Source: Vesta saturnalis (taxonomy: Eukaryota; Arthropoda; Insecta; Coleoptera; Lampyridae). From it: DNA of 64,000 nt. This document shows positions 23,152 to 31,413 of this stretch, piece by piece. The stretch lies in assembly GCA_036346205.1 (NCBI GenBank), contig JARFJB010001495.1, forward strand, positions 97,001-161,000, read 5' to 3'. The notes beneath the pieces were generated by a model that saw only the letters and a list, made by a program, of their open reading frames with translations, had not been told where the DNA came from and ran no database searches. A program made the translations under genes and the position numbers. The first letter of the stretch is position 1; each line of letters begins with the position of its first letter.

Positions 23152-24250
23152 ATGGGAAGCCGGGCCTCCGGGCTATGGTTTCCCTTGCATCTTACCCGCC
23201 CCCGAGACCTGCGACACCACCACCCTTCCTTGGCTGTAGACGCTGTATTCCCTTCTAAATTGCAAATGGCATCTCACCCACTGCCAAACCTTCTACCGCT
23301 ACGAAACCTCAACTTTCCCCTACCGCTTCAACCATCCCGAAACCTTCCGCTACCGTTCGATACAGTCCCATCGCCCGGTATTGCATATGCAAGATTCTCG
23401 CCCGTTACAGCAAACAAAAATCCTTTTTTCTATCCCTCGTCCCTCTCCGATTAAATGTAACACTTAACTGTGCTACCTGTCTATTGCAAACGAGCGAGAC
23501 CCTGCTAGCGACGATGCTGCGCACGATTCATTATTTCGGTGAGACGCATTAACGCTTACACAACTGTCAGATCTCCGCACGCCCACTCCCCTACCAACCC
23601 TAAACGCTATCCTTTTCCTGCGCCACCCGTGGCACAGACAAAGATATCCTTCCCGAAGAAATCTTTGAAACCATAGACCTTCCAAAAAGTACCAGTCATC
23701 CGCATCATATGCAAAACCACAAACGCGTCTACTTCCTTCATACGCCTTATCACCCCTTCCCTACCCCTTAACCCACGGTGTCACCCTTTTCGGTAGACAT
23801 TATCCCTGCGAACCATCCCACATTCTCAATTCAAGCACTGCTTTACTTGCACGCAAGTCGGGCGTACCTCCGAGGAATGTCCCACCCGAACATTCCGCTG
23901 CCCCACCTATGGTGTAATCCACAAAGCCTCTTCCTGTGCTGGCCTGAATATACCACGCCTGCGTGACCCGTCGTGCAAACCCCGCAGTGACTGCCGTTCC
24001 CAAACCCCTTCTTTTTTTCCACATCAACAGGGGATCACAAACCCAAACAACCTCTCTCCGTTCCTGACTTCATCACCTCCCTTACCCTCTCCCTAATCGA
24101 ATTTTTCTGTTCTAACCGCAGATCCGACATTACAATAGCTGTCGACAATACGTCCAGGGAATATTTGAAACGCCCTACCAAAATAAACTTTGTTGGTAAT
24201 TGTATCGCTATTTCCACCCACCCATCAGTTCCTAATCCTTCACCGTAATC
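23152..24250 (+). pseudogene. LINE ORF1 (gag-like), broken
   Basis: No frame is open throughout. The first part (23152-23454, 100 codons) is rich in Pro, Leu and Ser, and the last part (about 24100-24248) reads RRSDITIAVDNTSREYLK and ends just before ORF2. Assigned as ORF1 by position and by the LINE identity of the next ORF. I see no zinc knuckle in it. Confidence 0.45.
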
Positions 24251-24266
24251 CTTCAACCTGAGTACA

Positions 24267-24389
24267 ATGGATCTAATAGTAGGGTCAATTAATGCACAAT
24301 GCGTTCATTGGAAGTGCCCCCTAATTAAAAATCTAATAGCCACCAATAAAATACAAGTACTCGCCACCACGAAAACTAAACTAAACAAC
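24267..24389 (+). pseudogene. LINE ORF2 endonuclease N-terminus
   Basis: The first 40 codons of an apurinic-type endonuclease ORF: IVGSINAQCVHWKCPLIKN and IQVLATTKTKLN. LINE endonucleases begin with the same motifs (an Asn near the start, then an ITET-like strand). Here the catalytic Glu of ITET appears as Lys. It terminates at 24389. Confidence 0.65.
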
Positions 24390-24647
24390 TGATGTACTCT
24401 TGACTGTGCCTCCTACAAATCAGTAGTGATATAGGGTTGGTTCTGGACCAGTTCACTCGCCGTCTGGTGGCGATTATTTGAAGGACAGGTTGTTGTCTGT
24501 GTTAAAAAGTAGGTTAAGGTCAAATGGTTCTTGTATTGGCTAAATTGAGTGAAATAGTTGTGTAAGCTAAAAGTAGGTCAAGGCGAGTATTTCACAAGTT
24601 GAAACATATTCTGGTGGGTACTCAAGTCAAGGACACATTTTTTTTCT

Positions 24648-24656
24648 TATATAAAT
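24648..24656 (+). promoter_or_regulatory. TATA-like box before first ORF
   Basis: tatataaat lies 46 bases before the ATG at 24694. Confidence 0.5.
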
Positions 24657-24693
24657 CGCGACGTGGTGAGGTGAGTGTGGTTAATTGTTAAAC

Positions 24694-24990
24694 ATGGAAT
24701 TAGCAGTGTTAAACCAAAGGACCTATGGTAAACTCTTTAAAAATGTGGGTGTGTGCCTTCGAGATATCTAAAAAATATAAAGTGATGGATGTGGATATAG
24801 TTAATACTAAGAATGGTGAACGTATAGTGATGGAAACGGCTTGATTTAAATGTGTATTACTTTAGCGCTTTTATTAGTATTTCAAAGAAGAAACCCCGAT
24901 TGAAGAATTTAATACGTTGCTAAACATGAAGGACGTGTTCCTTACTAGCTTAGGGGCAGCTGGAAAAACAACAAACATAATATTTTCTTT
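24694..24990 (+). pseudogene. Small conserved early-type protein, broken
   Basis: The ATG at 24694 opens 25 codons (MELAVLNQRTYGKLFKN) to a stop at 24771. The next frame reads LEISKKYKVMDVDIVNTKNG, then ERIVMETA, and the last part LGAAGKTTNIIF. The layout (KKY-hydrophobic, then NTKNGERIVMET) reminds me of a small protein often encoded with polymerase-B elements in insects, possibly an OB-fold nucleic-acid-binding protein. The function is not established. Two frameshifts. Confidence 0.45.
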
Positions 24991-25492
24991 TTAATAGTAG
25001 TGTCCAACCCCACCATATGTAAATTGCGCATGTTTGAACTAGAATCATTTCTAAAGCAGTGTTTAGTCGTAGTGCAATTGTGAGCAAGTAAAGTCGTTAT
25101 CAATTTATATTGCAAGCAGCAATAAAATTATTTCTGGAACGATCAAGTCGCAGAAGTTCATCGTTATATATGGATACCTCACATAGTTGCAGTAACAATG
25201 TGAATAATATTTAACATTGTGTTATTGGTGCTGTCAAAATAGTGATGGTAGTAGTAATGGAAACATAAAAATGAAGAGAAACAAGATGAAGGTTATTCTT
25301 CTAACACTGATTGACCATCATTTCAACAGAAAGATGATGATTTATGAGGAGTGTACAAACAAGCAGCTAAGGAATACTTAATGGATTATTATAAACTGTC
25401 ATGCAAAACGTATAAAAATTGGATAAAGTACACACCTCAACCTTGCACCAGTAGGGCGTAAGGGTTGTGGCAACTGCGATCAAAGCAATAAT

Positions 25493-25720
25493 GTGGAGTT
25501 AGATATGAAAGAATGGAATGAACTTCTAAGATGGTATTCATATGTAGAAGCACAATTTTTCCGATCTCAAGAAATTGAAAATCAAATTGATTGGTCAAAT
25601 GTAAACGAAGAAGAAGATATCATCTTTGATCAGCATTATGAACCTCCATCTACCAATCTTGGTATTTATTACAATTGGAAATTGGTGAAAGAATATGACA
25701 GAATTTGGAAACTGTTATGA
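25493..25720 (+). CDS. Unknown ORF, 75 codons, in viral-type element
   Basis: Acidic, Trp/Tyr-rich open frame (MKEWNELLRWYSYVEAQFF). No family was recognised. Related-looking but broken frame sequence runs upstream from about 25330 (AAKEYLMDYYKLSCKTYKNW), so it may be the 3' part of a longer gene. It overlaps the next ORF at an atga, as in compact viral genomes. Could be structural or regulatory. Confidence 0.4.
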   Translation: MELDMKEWNELLRWYSYVEAQFFRSQEIENQIDWSNVNEEEDIIFDQHYEPPSTNLGIYYNWKLVKEYDRIWKLL

Positions 25721-25899
25721 CAGAAAACTACAACTGCTGTTCTTGCACATTCGATGCACATGGAGTTGAAGAACTAGCTATTCAATTAGAGGATATAATA
25801 AGTTATCGAATGAAATATCTTGAATGCTACAATCTAGCGTGTGTCTATGAAAAGTTTATACCACAAATTGTTAACTACCGCCGTTTTCGTGAGAAATAA
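25717..25899 (+). CDS. Unknown ORF, 60 codons, overlapping the previous
   Basis: Starts at the ATG inside the atga overlap. It reads MTENYNCCSCTFDAHGVEEL, then a helix-like stretch IQLEDIISYRMKYLECYN. The two Cys pairs near the start could bind metal, but no family is recognised. Probably a remnant gene of the same element. Confidence 0.35.
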   Translation: MTENYNCCSCTFDAHGVEELAIQLEDIISYRMKYLECYNLACVYEKFIPQIVNYRRFREK

Positions 25900-26103
25900 T
25901 TCTGTAGTAGTAATTTAGTAATTTATAAAGACATTGATGATGTTATAAATCCTAAGCATAATATTAATTCATATAACACTGTATGCTTAATGCAAATACT
26001 GTATTATCGTCCTGCTTATACATATAATGTATAGCATTTACTAAATATGATCTTCATAAAGAAATATGAACAATTATAATTTGGTTTTTGGTCTCCGTTT
26101 AGG

Positions 26104-26111
26104 TATAAATA
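26104..26111 (+). promoter_or_regulatory. TATA-like box before the PLA2 capsid gene
   Basis: tataaata, 70 bases before the ATG at 26174. Confidence 0.45.
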
Positions 26112-26417
26112 CCCTGCTTTATCCATCTGGGTAAACAATGTTAGCTAAGAAGTGAAAGAGTGGAGGTGGTTTAATGAATACTCCAATCAATCAGCTTCCG
26201 GTTGAATTGCATTTACCTGGTTACCAGTATTCTAGTCCTGGTACAAATTTAGAGAAACGGATAGCACGCGGTGGCCATGGTATTAATCAATTAGATGTTC
26301 AATGTAAACTTCATGGTATTAGATTATTATAAGTTTTTGTTATGAACGAATAAGTTAAAAGGTAAATATGTAATTAAAAATTATTATTAATTTTATTAAA
26401 TACATAAATAAAAAATT

Positions 26418-26491
26418 TACCTCGAGTAGGATTTAAACCTACGACCTGTATTTTGCTAGAGTACCGCTCTAACCAACTGCGCCATCAAAGT
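26418..26491 (-). tRNA. tRNA-like (Ala AGC loop), minus copy of palindrome
   Basis: 74 bases. The acceptor actttga pairs with tcgaggt at all seven positions counting G-U. D arm gcgc...gagc. Anticodon loop ctagcaa (AGC) on a stem with one mismatch. T arm gtagg-tttaaat-cctac. The G3-U70 pair that identifies tRNA-Ala is absent, and the 5' base is A. Confidence 0.65.
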
Positions 26492-26586
26492 TCAAGCCCC
26501 AATCGATGTAAATTTTATCTTTATGTATGTAGAATTTACATCAGTTCTACATACATAAAGATAAAATTTACACCGTTCGGGCTTGA

Positions 26587-26660
26587 ACCTTGTTGGCGCA
26601 GTTGGTTAGCGCGGTACTCTAGCGAAGTACAGGTCGTAGGTTCAAATCCTACTCGAGGTA
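26587..26660 (+). tRNA. tRNA-like (Ala AGC loop), plus copy of palindrome
   Basis: 74 bases with acceptor accttgt / tcgaggt (six of seven pairs), D arm gcgc-agttggtta-gcgc, anticodon stem gtact / agtac with loop ctagcga (AGC), and T arm gtagg-ttcaaat-cctac. Box A and box B are well kept. Best-preserved copy in the window, but no G3-U70 pair. Confidence 0.7.
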
Positions 26661-27255
26661 AACTTTTTATTTATGTATTTAATAAAATTAATAATAATTT
26701 TTAATTCATGGTATTAGCTACAGAGATTTACCGACATTTAGCAAGTAGACACAAGGCAGACAAAACAAAAGAAGAAAAAGCTTGGGAACGGTTTAAATCA
26801 TCAGGTACAACGTGAACGAACCGTAGCTTTAGCAGTGGTACCCCAATGACAGCAAAGAGAATATTAGGAATGCGTGCAAACGTCGATCTAAGCAGAAGAA
26901 GAAATCGCTATGCAATGGTGGATATTTATTACATTTACGCAAAATAATAGCTAAAAAAATTAAACCAAACGGAAATCTTACAGACACAATAAAGTTTGCG
27001 CTTTCAACGACAAAAGGTGGGGTAAAAAGTTTAGGAGGAAAACAAACATCCCAGGCCCTAAAGTAATTCACTTACATAAACAAGGAGGGTTTTTACCATT
27101 TCTTATTCCGTGATTCGCAGGATTATAGGCAATCGGAGCTTTATCTGGTGGAGCATCAGGCAACGCTAAAGCAGTGAATGAAACTAAAAACGCCAAAAAA
27201 TGGCAAGAAGATACCTCAAGCCGTAATCTAATGATGCAATCTATCGCTTAGGGGC

Positions 27256-27660
27256 TCCGTGGATAAAAAAGGTGGAGCACTTTATCTAAAACCATACAAA
27301 CCCGGTGGTAGTTCGTTATATTTAAAACCGTTTCCAAAAATCTGAATAGATTACACGAAAGACCGTTAACAGATATTGATTTAAAGAAATATACCAACAA
27401 TGTAACATACTTTAGGGATTTTTTATAAGAGATAGCATGCCTAAATTACCATGGCAAATGAATCTGGAATTACTGACTAGATAGCCAAAGCAGACCTGGC
27501 ACGCATTGGGTTTGCTACAAAAAGCGAGGTAAAAGGGTATCGTATTACGATTTTCGGTTATCTTCGATCACCAATCGAAGTATATTATAATTACAACCAA
27601 GATCAAGAATTTAGTACAATTATTTGCTTACACCTATGTCTACAATTTTTATATAAATAA
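27256..27660 (+). pseudogene. Adenain-like cysteine protease, broken
   Basis: The sequence starts after KKGGALYLKPYKPGG (end of the preceding protein or a linker). RPLTDIDLKKYTNNVTYFRD precedes the protease core. PGTHWV near 27500 holds the catalytic His, followed in another frame by a YD-FGYLRSP strand where the acidic partner lies. TIICLHLCLQFLYK ends the frame at 27660, with the Cys in the position of adenain's nucleophile (relatives have CGHLC). Adenovirus-type proteases mature capsid proteins in Polintons and adintoviruses. Frameshifts at about 27440 and 27540 inactivate it. Confidence 0.7.
27650..27659 (+). promoter_or_regulatory. TATA-like box overlapping the protease stop
   Basis: tatataaata overlaps the last codons of the protease and precedes the minor capsid gene. 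Confidence 0.4.
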
Positions 27661-27689
27661 TCGATATAACGTCAATGCTTTTCAGTTAC

Positions 27690-28386
27690 GTCAATAACAT
27701 TAAGTTTAGAAGGTGTTGGTAACACAGCTAGCTATAACTTCTATCCACCGATAGAACTAGAATTGGGGAAAAATACGTTATCGGATTGGTTGAATTTTAC
27801 GGTTGGAGCAGCATTAGAAACATACAGACAACGATAGATTTTGTTTTAAAACAAATCCATCTCATTTGGAAGCGATTAATATTCCACACGTTGTATATGA
27901 GTTAGATGCAATTAGCGATTATCTAAAAGCTAAGATACGCACAGAAACGTTTATCATTAGAGCAAACAACGGTACACTTAAATGTGAGATGAAAAGTTCA
28001 TTTGAGATCGATTTTACTAAATAAAATTGTATTGGTCGCATGCTAGGGTTTGAGTCCAAAATATTAGAACCAAATATTTTACATACGTCTGCGTTAGCCA
28101 TCCAAGTACTTAAACACACTTATCTACACGTAGAGTCAACATAATAAAAGGATCTTATCGAAACGGGGAACCTGCAAAAGTATTATATGAGATTGACGTT
28201 TCAGTTCTACCAGGTTATCGTCTAGATAAAACTCCAAGCAATACTCAATATTTAGAAGTAAACACCGATATAGTTAGTAATATAAAAATTAATTTGATTA
28301 ATCAAAAGGGCGAATTAATAGACTTTGGTGAAAATGAACCATTCACAGTACGCTTAGAACTAAAAGAGCATGGGTCTGAGAATTAA
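27690..28386 (+). pseudogene. Minor capsid / penton-like protein, broken
   Basis: Frames read SITLSLEGVGNTASYNFYPP, then, after a frameshift, IPHVVYELDAISDYLKAKI, SSFEIDFTK with a stop, GRMLGFESKILEPNIL, and finally IKGSYRNGEPAKVLYEID and VLPGYRLDKTPSNTQYLEV, ending RLELKEHGSEN at 28386. Many insect and nematode-derived proteins (annotated after C. elegans F54H12.2) share this architecture and sit next to double-jelly-roll proteins in viral-type elements. The role as minor capsid or penton is inference from Polinton work. Three or more breaks. Confidence 0.65.
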
Positions 28387-28418
28387 TGAAGGTCCAATTC
28401 CGTCTTTCAAATTATTCA

Positions 28419-28426
28419 TATAAAAG
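28419..28426 (+). promoter_or_regulatory. TATA-like box before the double-jelly-roll gene
   Basis: tataaaag, about 100 bases before the ATG at 28522. Confidence 0.35.
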
Positions 28427-28521
28427 AGATCACCACTACAGTACGTAGTTAATTAGTCATCAACCTTCATTGCGGTTAACATCTGCAGAGAAACACTTTT
28501 TAACGATAGTTCTGACTGACA

Positions 28522-29099
28522 ATGGTCGAATCATTAAACGTGTTTCAAAACGTACATTTTGACGATACTATAATTTAATCAGATATTCATACTTATCTTC
28601 CGTATAGATCTTCTAAATATGGTTCTTCCGAAGAAATACACATGGCCAACGCAATTAGAAAAACCACGTTGGATAATTATTGCATTCCAACAAGGTAAAA
28701 AGTACACAAAGTCGGCAAGGGCTCGAAATGTTGACCACATTAACATCAGAAACCTTAAAGTACATCTGAATTCTGAGTATTTTCCATATGAAGCAATGAA
28801 CTGAACTTCAGTGCTAACCAATACATACCTCCTTATCGAATTTTTTGAAATTCCGATGTGATTACTATGGTGAAGATGATAAAGATGCATTATTCAACTA
28901 TTCCGAATTCAAATCGTGTCCAGTGTTTGTAATGGACCTCTCTAAACAAAATGAATCCTTAAAAAACTCAACAGTAGACATCAAATTGGAAATGGAATCT
29001 CTAACGCCTTTCGATAGTGGAATCGTTGTCTATAGTCTTATTCTAAATGATGCTATTGTGCAGTACAATACACTCAGGGGAGAAGCGAAAAAATTATAA
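28522..29099 (+). pseudogene. Double-jelly-roll capsid-type protein, deleted
   Basis: The ATG at 28522 begins MVESLNVFQNVHF. After a stop the frame gives HTYLPYRSSKYGSSEEI, the start of the first jelly roll. The central part is missing: the sequence jumps to PRWIIIAFQQGKKYTKSA and LKVHLNSEYFPYEAMN, the C-terminal half. After a frameshift at about 28845 comes FRCDYYGEDDKDALFNYSEF, then VFVMDLSKQNESLKNSTVDI and a final strand to 29099. The C-terminal half matches what is called a double jelly-roll-like domain in insect and cnidarian proteins. Full-length relatives are about 400 residues or more, so roughly half is lost. Confidence 0.7.
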
Positions 29100-29128
29100 T
29101 TATCGTAATATTCACTCTGAATGTCTCG

Positions 29129-29138
29129 TATATAAATA
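29129..29138 (+). promoter_or_regulatory. TATA-like box before the ATPase
   Basis: tatataaata, 54 bases before the ATG at 29183. Confidence 0.5.
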
Positions 29139-29182
29139 GAAATGTTGTAATTATTCGCTTAGTTTTATTTCATCCACTAACG

Positions 29183-29450
29183 ATGAAAGTAGTTGCTCAG
29201 AAACAAAAACTTCCAATTCAAAATCATGACATTGATGAAAAGTCTAGTACTCTAAAACATTGTGATTTACTTCCTAACAATATACGTGGTATTATATTCA
29301 GCCCCTCCAATTGTGGTAAAACGAGCACAATGATTAGTCTGCTTACTGAGAAAAATTGTTTGAAATTTAAACATGTGTACGTATACTCTGTCATTGAATC
29401 AAAACAAGTACGAACTTTAACAGGAAATCTTACTTCCAATTTATTTTCGG
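29183..29450 (+). pseudogene. FtsK/A32-like packaging ATPase, N-terminal part
   Basis: Starts at the ATG at 29183. The Walker A loop is IIFSPSNCGKTSTMISLL at about residues 36-53; relatives have a G-PSNCGKT core. This is followed by a strand VYVYSVIESKQ typical of the family. No Walker B acidic pair is seen. The frame runs directly into unrelated fibre-like sequence near 29450, so most of the protein (normally over 200 residues) is deleted. In Polintons and NCLDV-type viruses this ATPase packages DNA into the capsid. Confidence 0.75.
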
Positions 29451-29805
29451 TGATATCACTTGGGATAATGCGAATCTACATATTATAACTAAAATGCCCC
29501 TTGACAAATTTGGACGTTCACATGTTCAACACCAATTCGAGAAATTAACCCCTCAGTTTAAACTGATTAATGATAATCAATTTGATATCGAAAATAAAGA
29601 CTCAGCAATGTTGCCAATCCTGTAGATCCTCAAGTTGTCATCACTAAGCAATACTATTTATCAACAAGCTTCATTTTCGATGGAAATCGTTTGACACAGT
29701 TGGCGGACTCGGAAGAAGATGGTGATGCTATAAGTAAAGAATACCTTGGTTTTTGTCTACAAGCAGTTCAGAAAGCTTTTAAAGAAACTCTAACGCTCCT
29801 CTAGT
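29451..29805 (+). pseudogene. Fibre-like attachment protein fragment
   Basis: One frame reads GDITWDNANLHIITKMPLDK and FGRSHVQHQFEKLTPQFKL. After a frameshift at about 29608 comes NPVDPQVVITKQYYL and a C-terminal stretch to the stop at 29805 (KEYLGFCLQAVQKAFKE). The NPVDPQ-VV-TK-YL pattern is like the repeat that begins collar/trimerisation segments in phage short tail fibres and in the fibre-like proteins of insect viral-type elements. The role in attachment is inference. Frameshifted. Confidence 0.45.
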
Positions 29806-29819
29806 GTTGGAGCAAAAAC

Positions 29820-29828
29820 TATATAAAA
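29820..29828 (+). promoter_or_regulatory. TATA-like box before the integrase
   Basis: tatataaaa, 37 bases before the ATG at 29857. Confidence 0.5.
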
Positions 29829-29856
29829 TTTAAAAACTTGTAGATAAATTAGTGCC

Positions 29857-30665
29857 ATGTCTAAATTACAACTCACCAACGAATTGCACAAACCTGCACG
29901 AATCATTTTTAAACGTAGGCGAACGATAATTAAAGTTTTTGATGATCTTTGGCAAGCAGATTTGGCGGAATTTAATACATGCCAAACAAAATAATGACTG
30001 TTTTCCGAAATACTTGTGGACTAAAGAATTAAAACGAAAACAGGCCAAGAAGTTACCAAGGCCATGCAAACAGCCGTCGAGAAAGGCTTCCTAGAAATTT
30101 GCAGACAGATGCAGGAAAGGAATTCTACAATGAGCATTTTACTAAACTATAGCACAAAAGAGGCTGCAATTGTGGAACGTGTGATCAGAACCATTAAGTG
30201 GGCTCTATATAAGACGGTTAGCCTATAAGATAAAATACAAATCGATTGATATAATTGATGCTGTAATGAAGGATTAGAATAAACGTAAGCATATAACTAC
30301 CGGAACGAAGCCTAAATATGTCGGTAATCATACAAAGCTAGAGGCTTACACTCACCTAAAAATATTTGATATGAATCGGTATTGTGTGGATGACATAGTA
30401 CGAATCAGTAAATTTTAAAGTATTTTTACCAAAGGATACACACCTGATTGGTCTAGTGAACTATTTAAGATTCGCGTTACTAACCTCACTACGTGCATGT
30501 TGGAAGATATAAAAGAAACACCTGTACTGGGAGGGTTTTTTGAACACAATTACAGAAAACAAAGTATCTTGACGTCTACCTGGAAGAAAAGAATAATAAG
30601 TTATTCGTAAAGTGGTACCGATGGGATAAGAGATCATGGATCATAAAAGACGATATTATTTTATA
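29857..30665 (+). pseudogene. Retroviral-type (rve) integrase, Polinton class
   Basis: MSKLQLTNELHKPARIIFKR opens the gene. The first catalytic Asp is in DDLWQADLAEF (about 29960). In the next frame RNLQTDAGKEFYNEHF carries the second. AAIVERVIRTIKWALYK carries the Glu (about 30190). Then come the IIDAVMKD and KRKHITTGTKPKYVGNHTKL blocks, VDDIVRISKF, and a C-terminal chromodomain-like strand (VKWYRWDKRSWIIKDDII, ending about 30665). All three catalytic acids are visible but in different frames. Integrase inserts the linear element DNA. The order of blocks is full length for the catalytic and C-terminal domains; the zinc-binding N-terminus is not seen. Confidence 0.8.
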
Positions 30666-30951
30666 AGTGAAATAAATTACTTATATGTGCAATAGCTTTT
30701 AAACAAAGTATATAGCTTTTACATGAAATAAAACACAAAAAAATAATTGTACTTTATTTTAAACATAAATATTACTTTAATAAACAGTATTTCTAAAGTA
30801 CTTCTATAACCATTTAACTTACATGTGAAGTTTTGTTCTAATGATATTTTTATCACAATATGGAGGCACTTCTAATTAGCATAATATGACGCTTTCTCAA
30901 TACATTCAGTTATAATAGATAAAGTGTCTTTATAAGCAGAATTAATATTTT
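30666..30951. other. Convergent intergenic region
   Basis: AT-rich gap between the plus-strand integrase and the minus-strand block. It contains possible polyadenylation signals (aataaa-type words) but nothing decisive. Confidence 0.4.
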
Positions 30952-31191
30952 CTAAGCTAGATTTAACATTTGCCGAAATACACAATGAATCATCGTCCCA
31001 TAATAAATTGCATACGTACATTTAAACGGTATGTCACCAAGTAAATTTATATCGTCTAAGATCCTATCTACTTCATTAAAAGTTAATGAATTGTAACCTT
31101 TATCGGTACATAATTTCATAAAACTTTTAATGGTATTGTCGAAGTTAATTTTTTTTGTCAAATAATCTCTTAATACTAACTTCATTTGCAC
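30952..31191 (-). CDS. Unknown 79-codon ORF downstream of polymerase B
   Basis: Intact frame starting MQMKLVLRDYLTKKINFDN with a helical, Leu/Asp-rich middle (TFNEVDRILDDINLLGD) and a C-terminus containing two Cys. No family recognised. Third gene of the minus-strand block. Could be decayed, but there are no internal stops. Confidence 0.4.
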   Translation of the reverse strand: MQMKLVLRDYLTKKINFDNTIKSFMKLCTDKGYNSLTFNEVDRILDDINLLGDIPFKCTYAIYYGTMIHCVFRQMLNLA

Positions 31192-31221
31192 ACTTTCAGT
31201 TTATAGCATACAGTTAAAACA

Positions 31222-31377
31222 TTAATCAGGAATAACAATATTTTGTAATATATTCAGTACAAATAAATAGCTTTCAGGGGAGGACTTTCCCACCAAATAA
31301 CGCTTTAGATACTTTCTGTAGATTTGATCAGTACTGTACCATAGTTCTTCCTGTAATTTGTTTTCAAGGCTGCTCAT
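31222..31377 (-). CDS. Unknown 51-codon ORF downstream of polymerase B
   Basis: MSSLENKLQEELWYSTDQIY is followed by RKYLKRYLVGKSSPESYLFV and a hydrophobic end. Starts about 37 bases after the polymerase end and precedes the 79-codon ORF on the same strand. No family recognised. Open throughout. Confidence 0.4.
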   Translation of the reverse strand: MSSLENKLQEELWYSTDQIYRKYLKRYLVGKSSPESYLFVLNILQNIVIPD

Positions 31378-31413
31378 AATGATAAAATAGCTCTCTGAAA
31401 CAGACGACGAATT

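Larger units (their letters stand above)
22740..24390 (+). mobile_element. 5' half of a Jockey-like LINE
   Basis: C-rich, G-poor DNA unlike its neighbours. It starts with a non-coding leader (22740-23150) with a run of nine or more C at about 23105. A broken first ORF follows (23152-24250), proline-, leucine- and serine-rich, for example 23152-23454. The second ORF begins at 24267 and is recognisably an endonuclease N-terminus. The element stops abruptly near 24390, where the viral-type element begins. LINE reverse-transcriptase sequence of similar composition resumes at 33997, on the far side of that element. Confidence 0.65.
26310..26717. mobile_element. tRNA-like palindromic insertion with 13-bp TSD
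   Basis: The 13-base direct repeat ttcatggtattag occurs at 26310-26322 and 26705-26717, enclosing 382 bases. The insert is two tRNA-like units head to head, separated by a near-perfect palindrome of about 95 bases (tctttatgtatgtagaa against ttctacatacataaaga). The left arm extends about 60 bases further than the right. The sequence is the same family as the 9-10 kb array. The target repeats fall inside the PLA2 capsid gene and removing one copy plus the insert would restore continuity, so this is a genuine insertion event. Confidence 0.85.
26174..27255 (+). pseudogene. PLA2-domain capsid protein, interrupted
   Basis: The N-terminal part is parvovirus/densovirus-type phospholipase A2: LPGYQYSSPGTNLEKRIARG is the calcium-loop region (relatives have YxGPGT), followed by INQLDVQCKLHGI, where relatives have HD at the catalytic pair, so the Asp is Gly here. 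The gene is cut right after this His-Gly-Ile by the 382-bp tRNA-like insertion. The frame beyond the second target copy opens with the expected SYRDL, then shifts. Further on come basic stretches and a hydrophobic glycine-rich segment (GGFLPFLIP, then GALSGGASGNAKAVNETKNA) that may be membrane-active. In parvoviruses such PLA2 acts on the endosomal membrane during entry. Broken here. Confidence 0.7.

Noticed and set aside
23473..24256. Minus-strand ORFs over the LINE 5' half
   Set aside because: They are antisense to the LINE; the strand is settled by the plus-strand endonuclease start at 24267.
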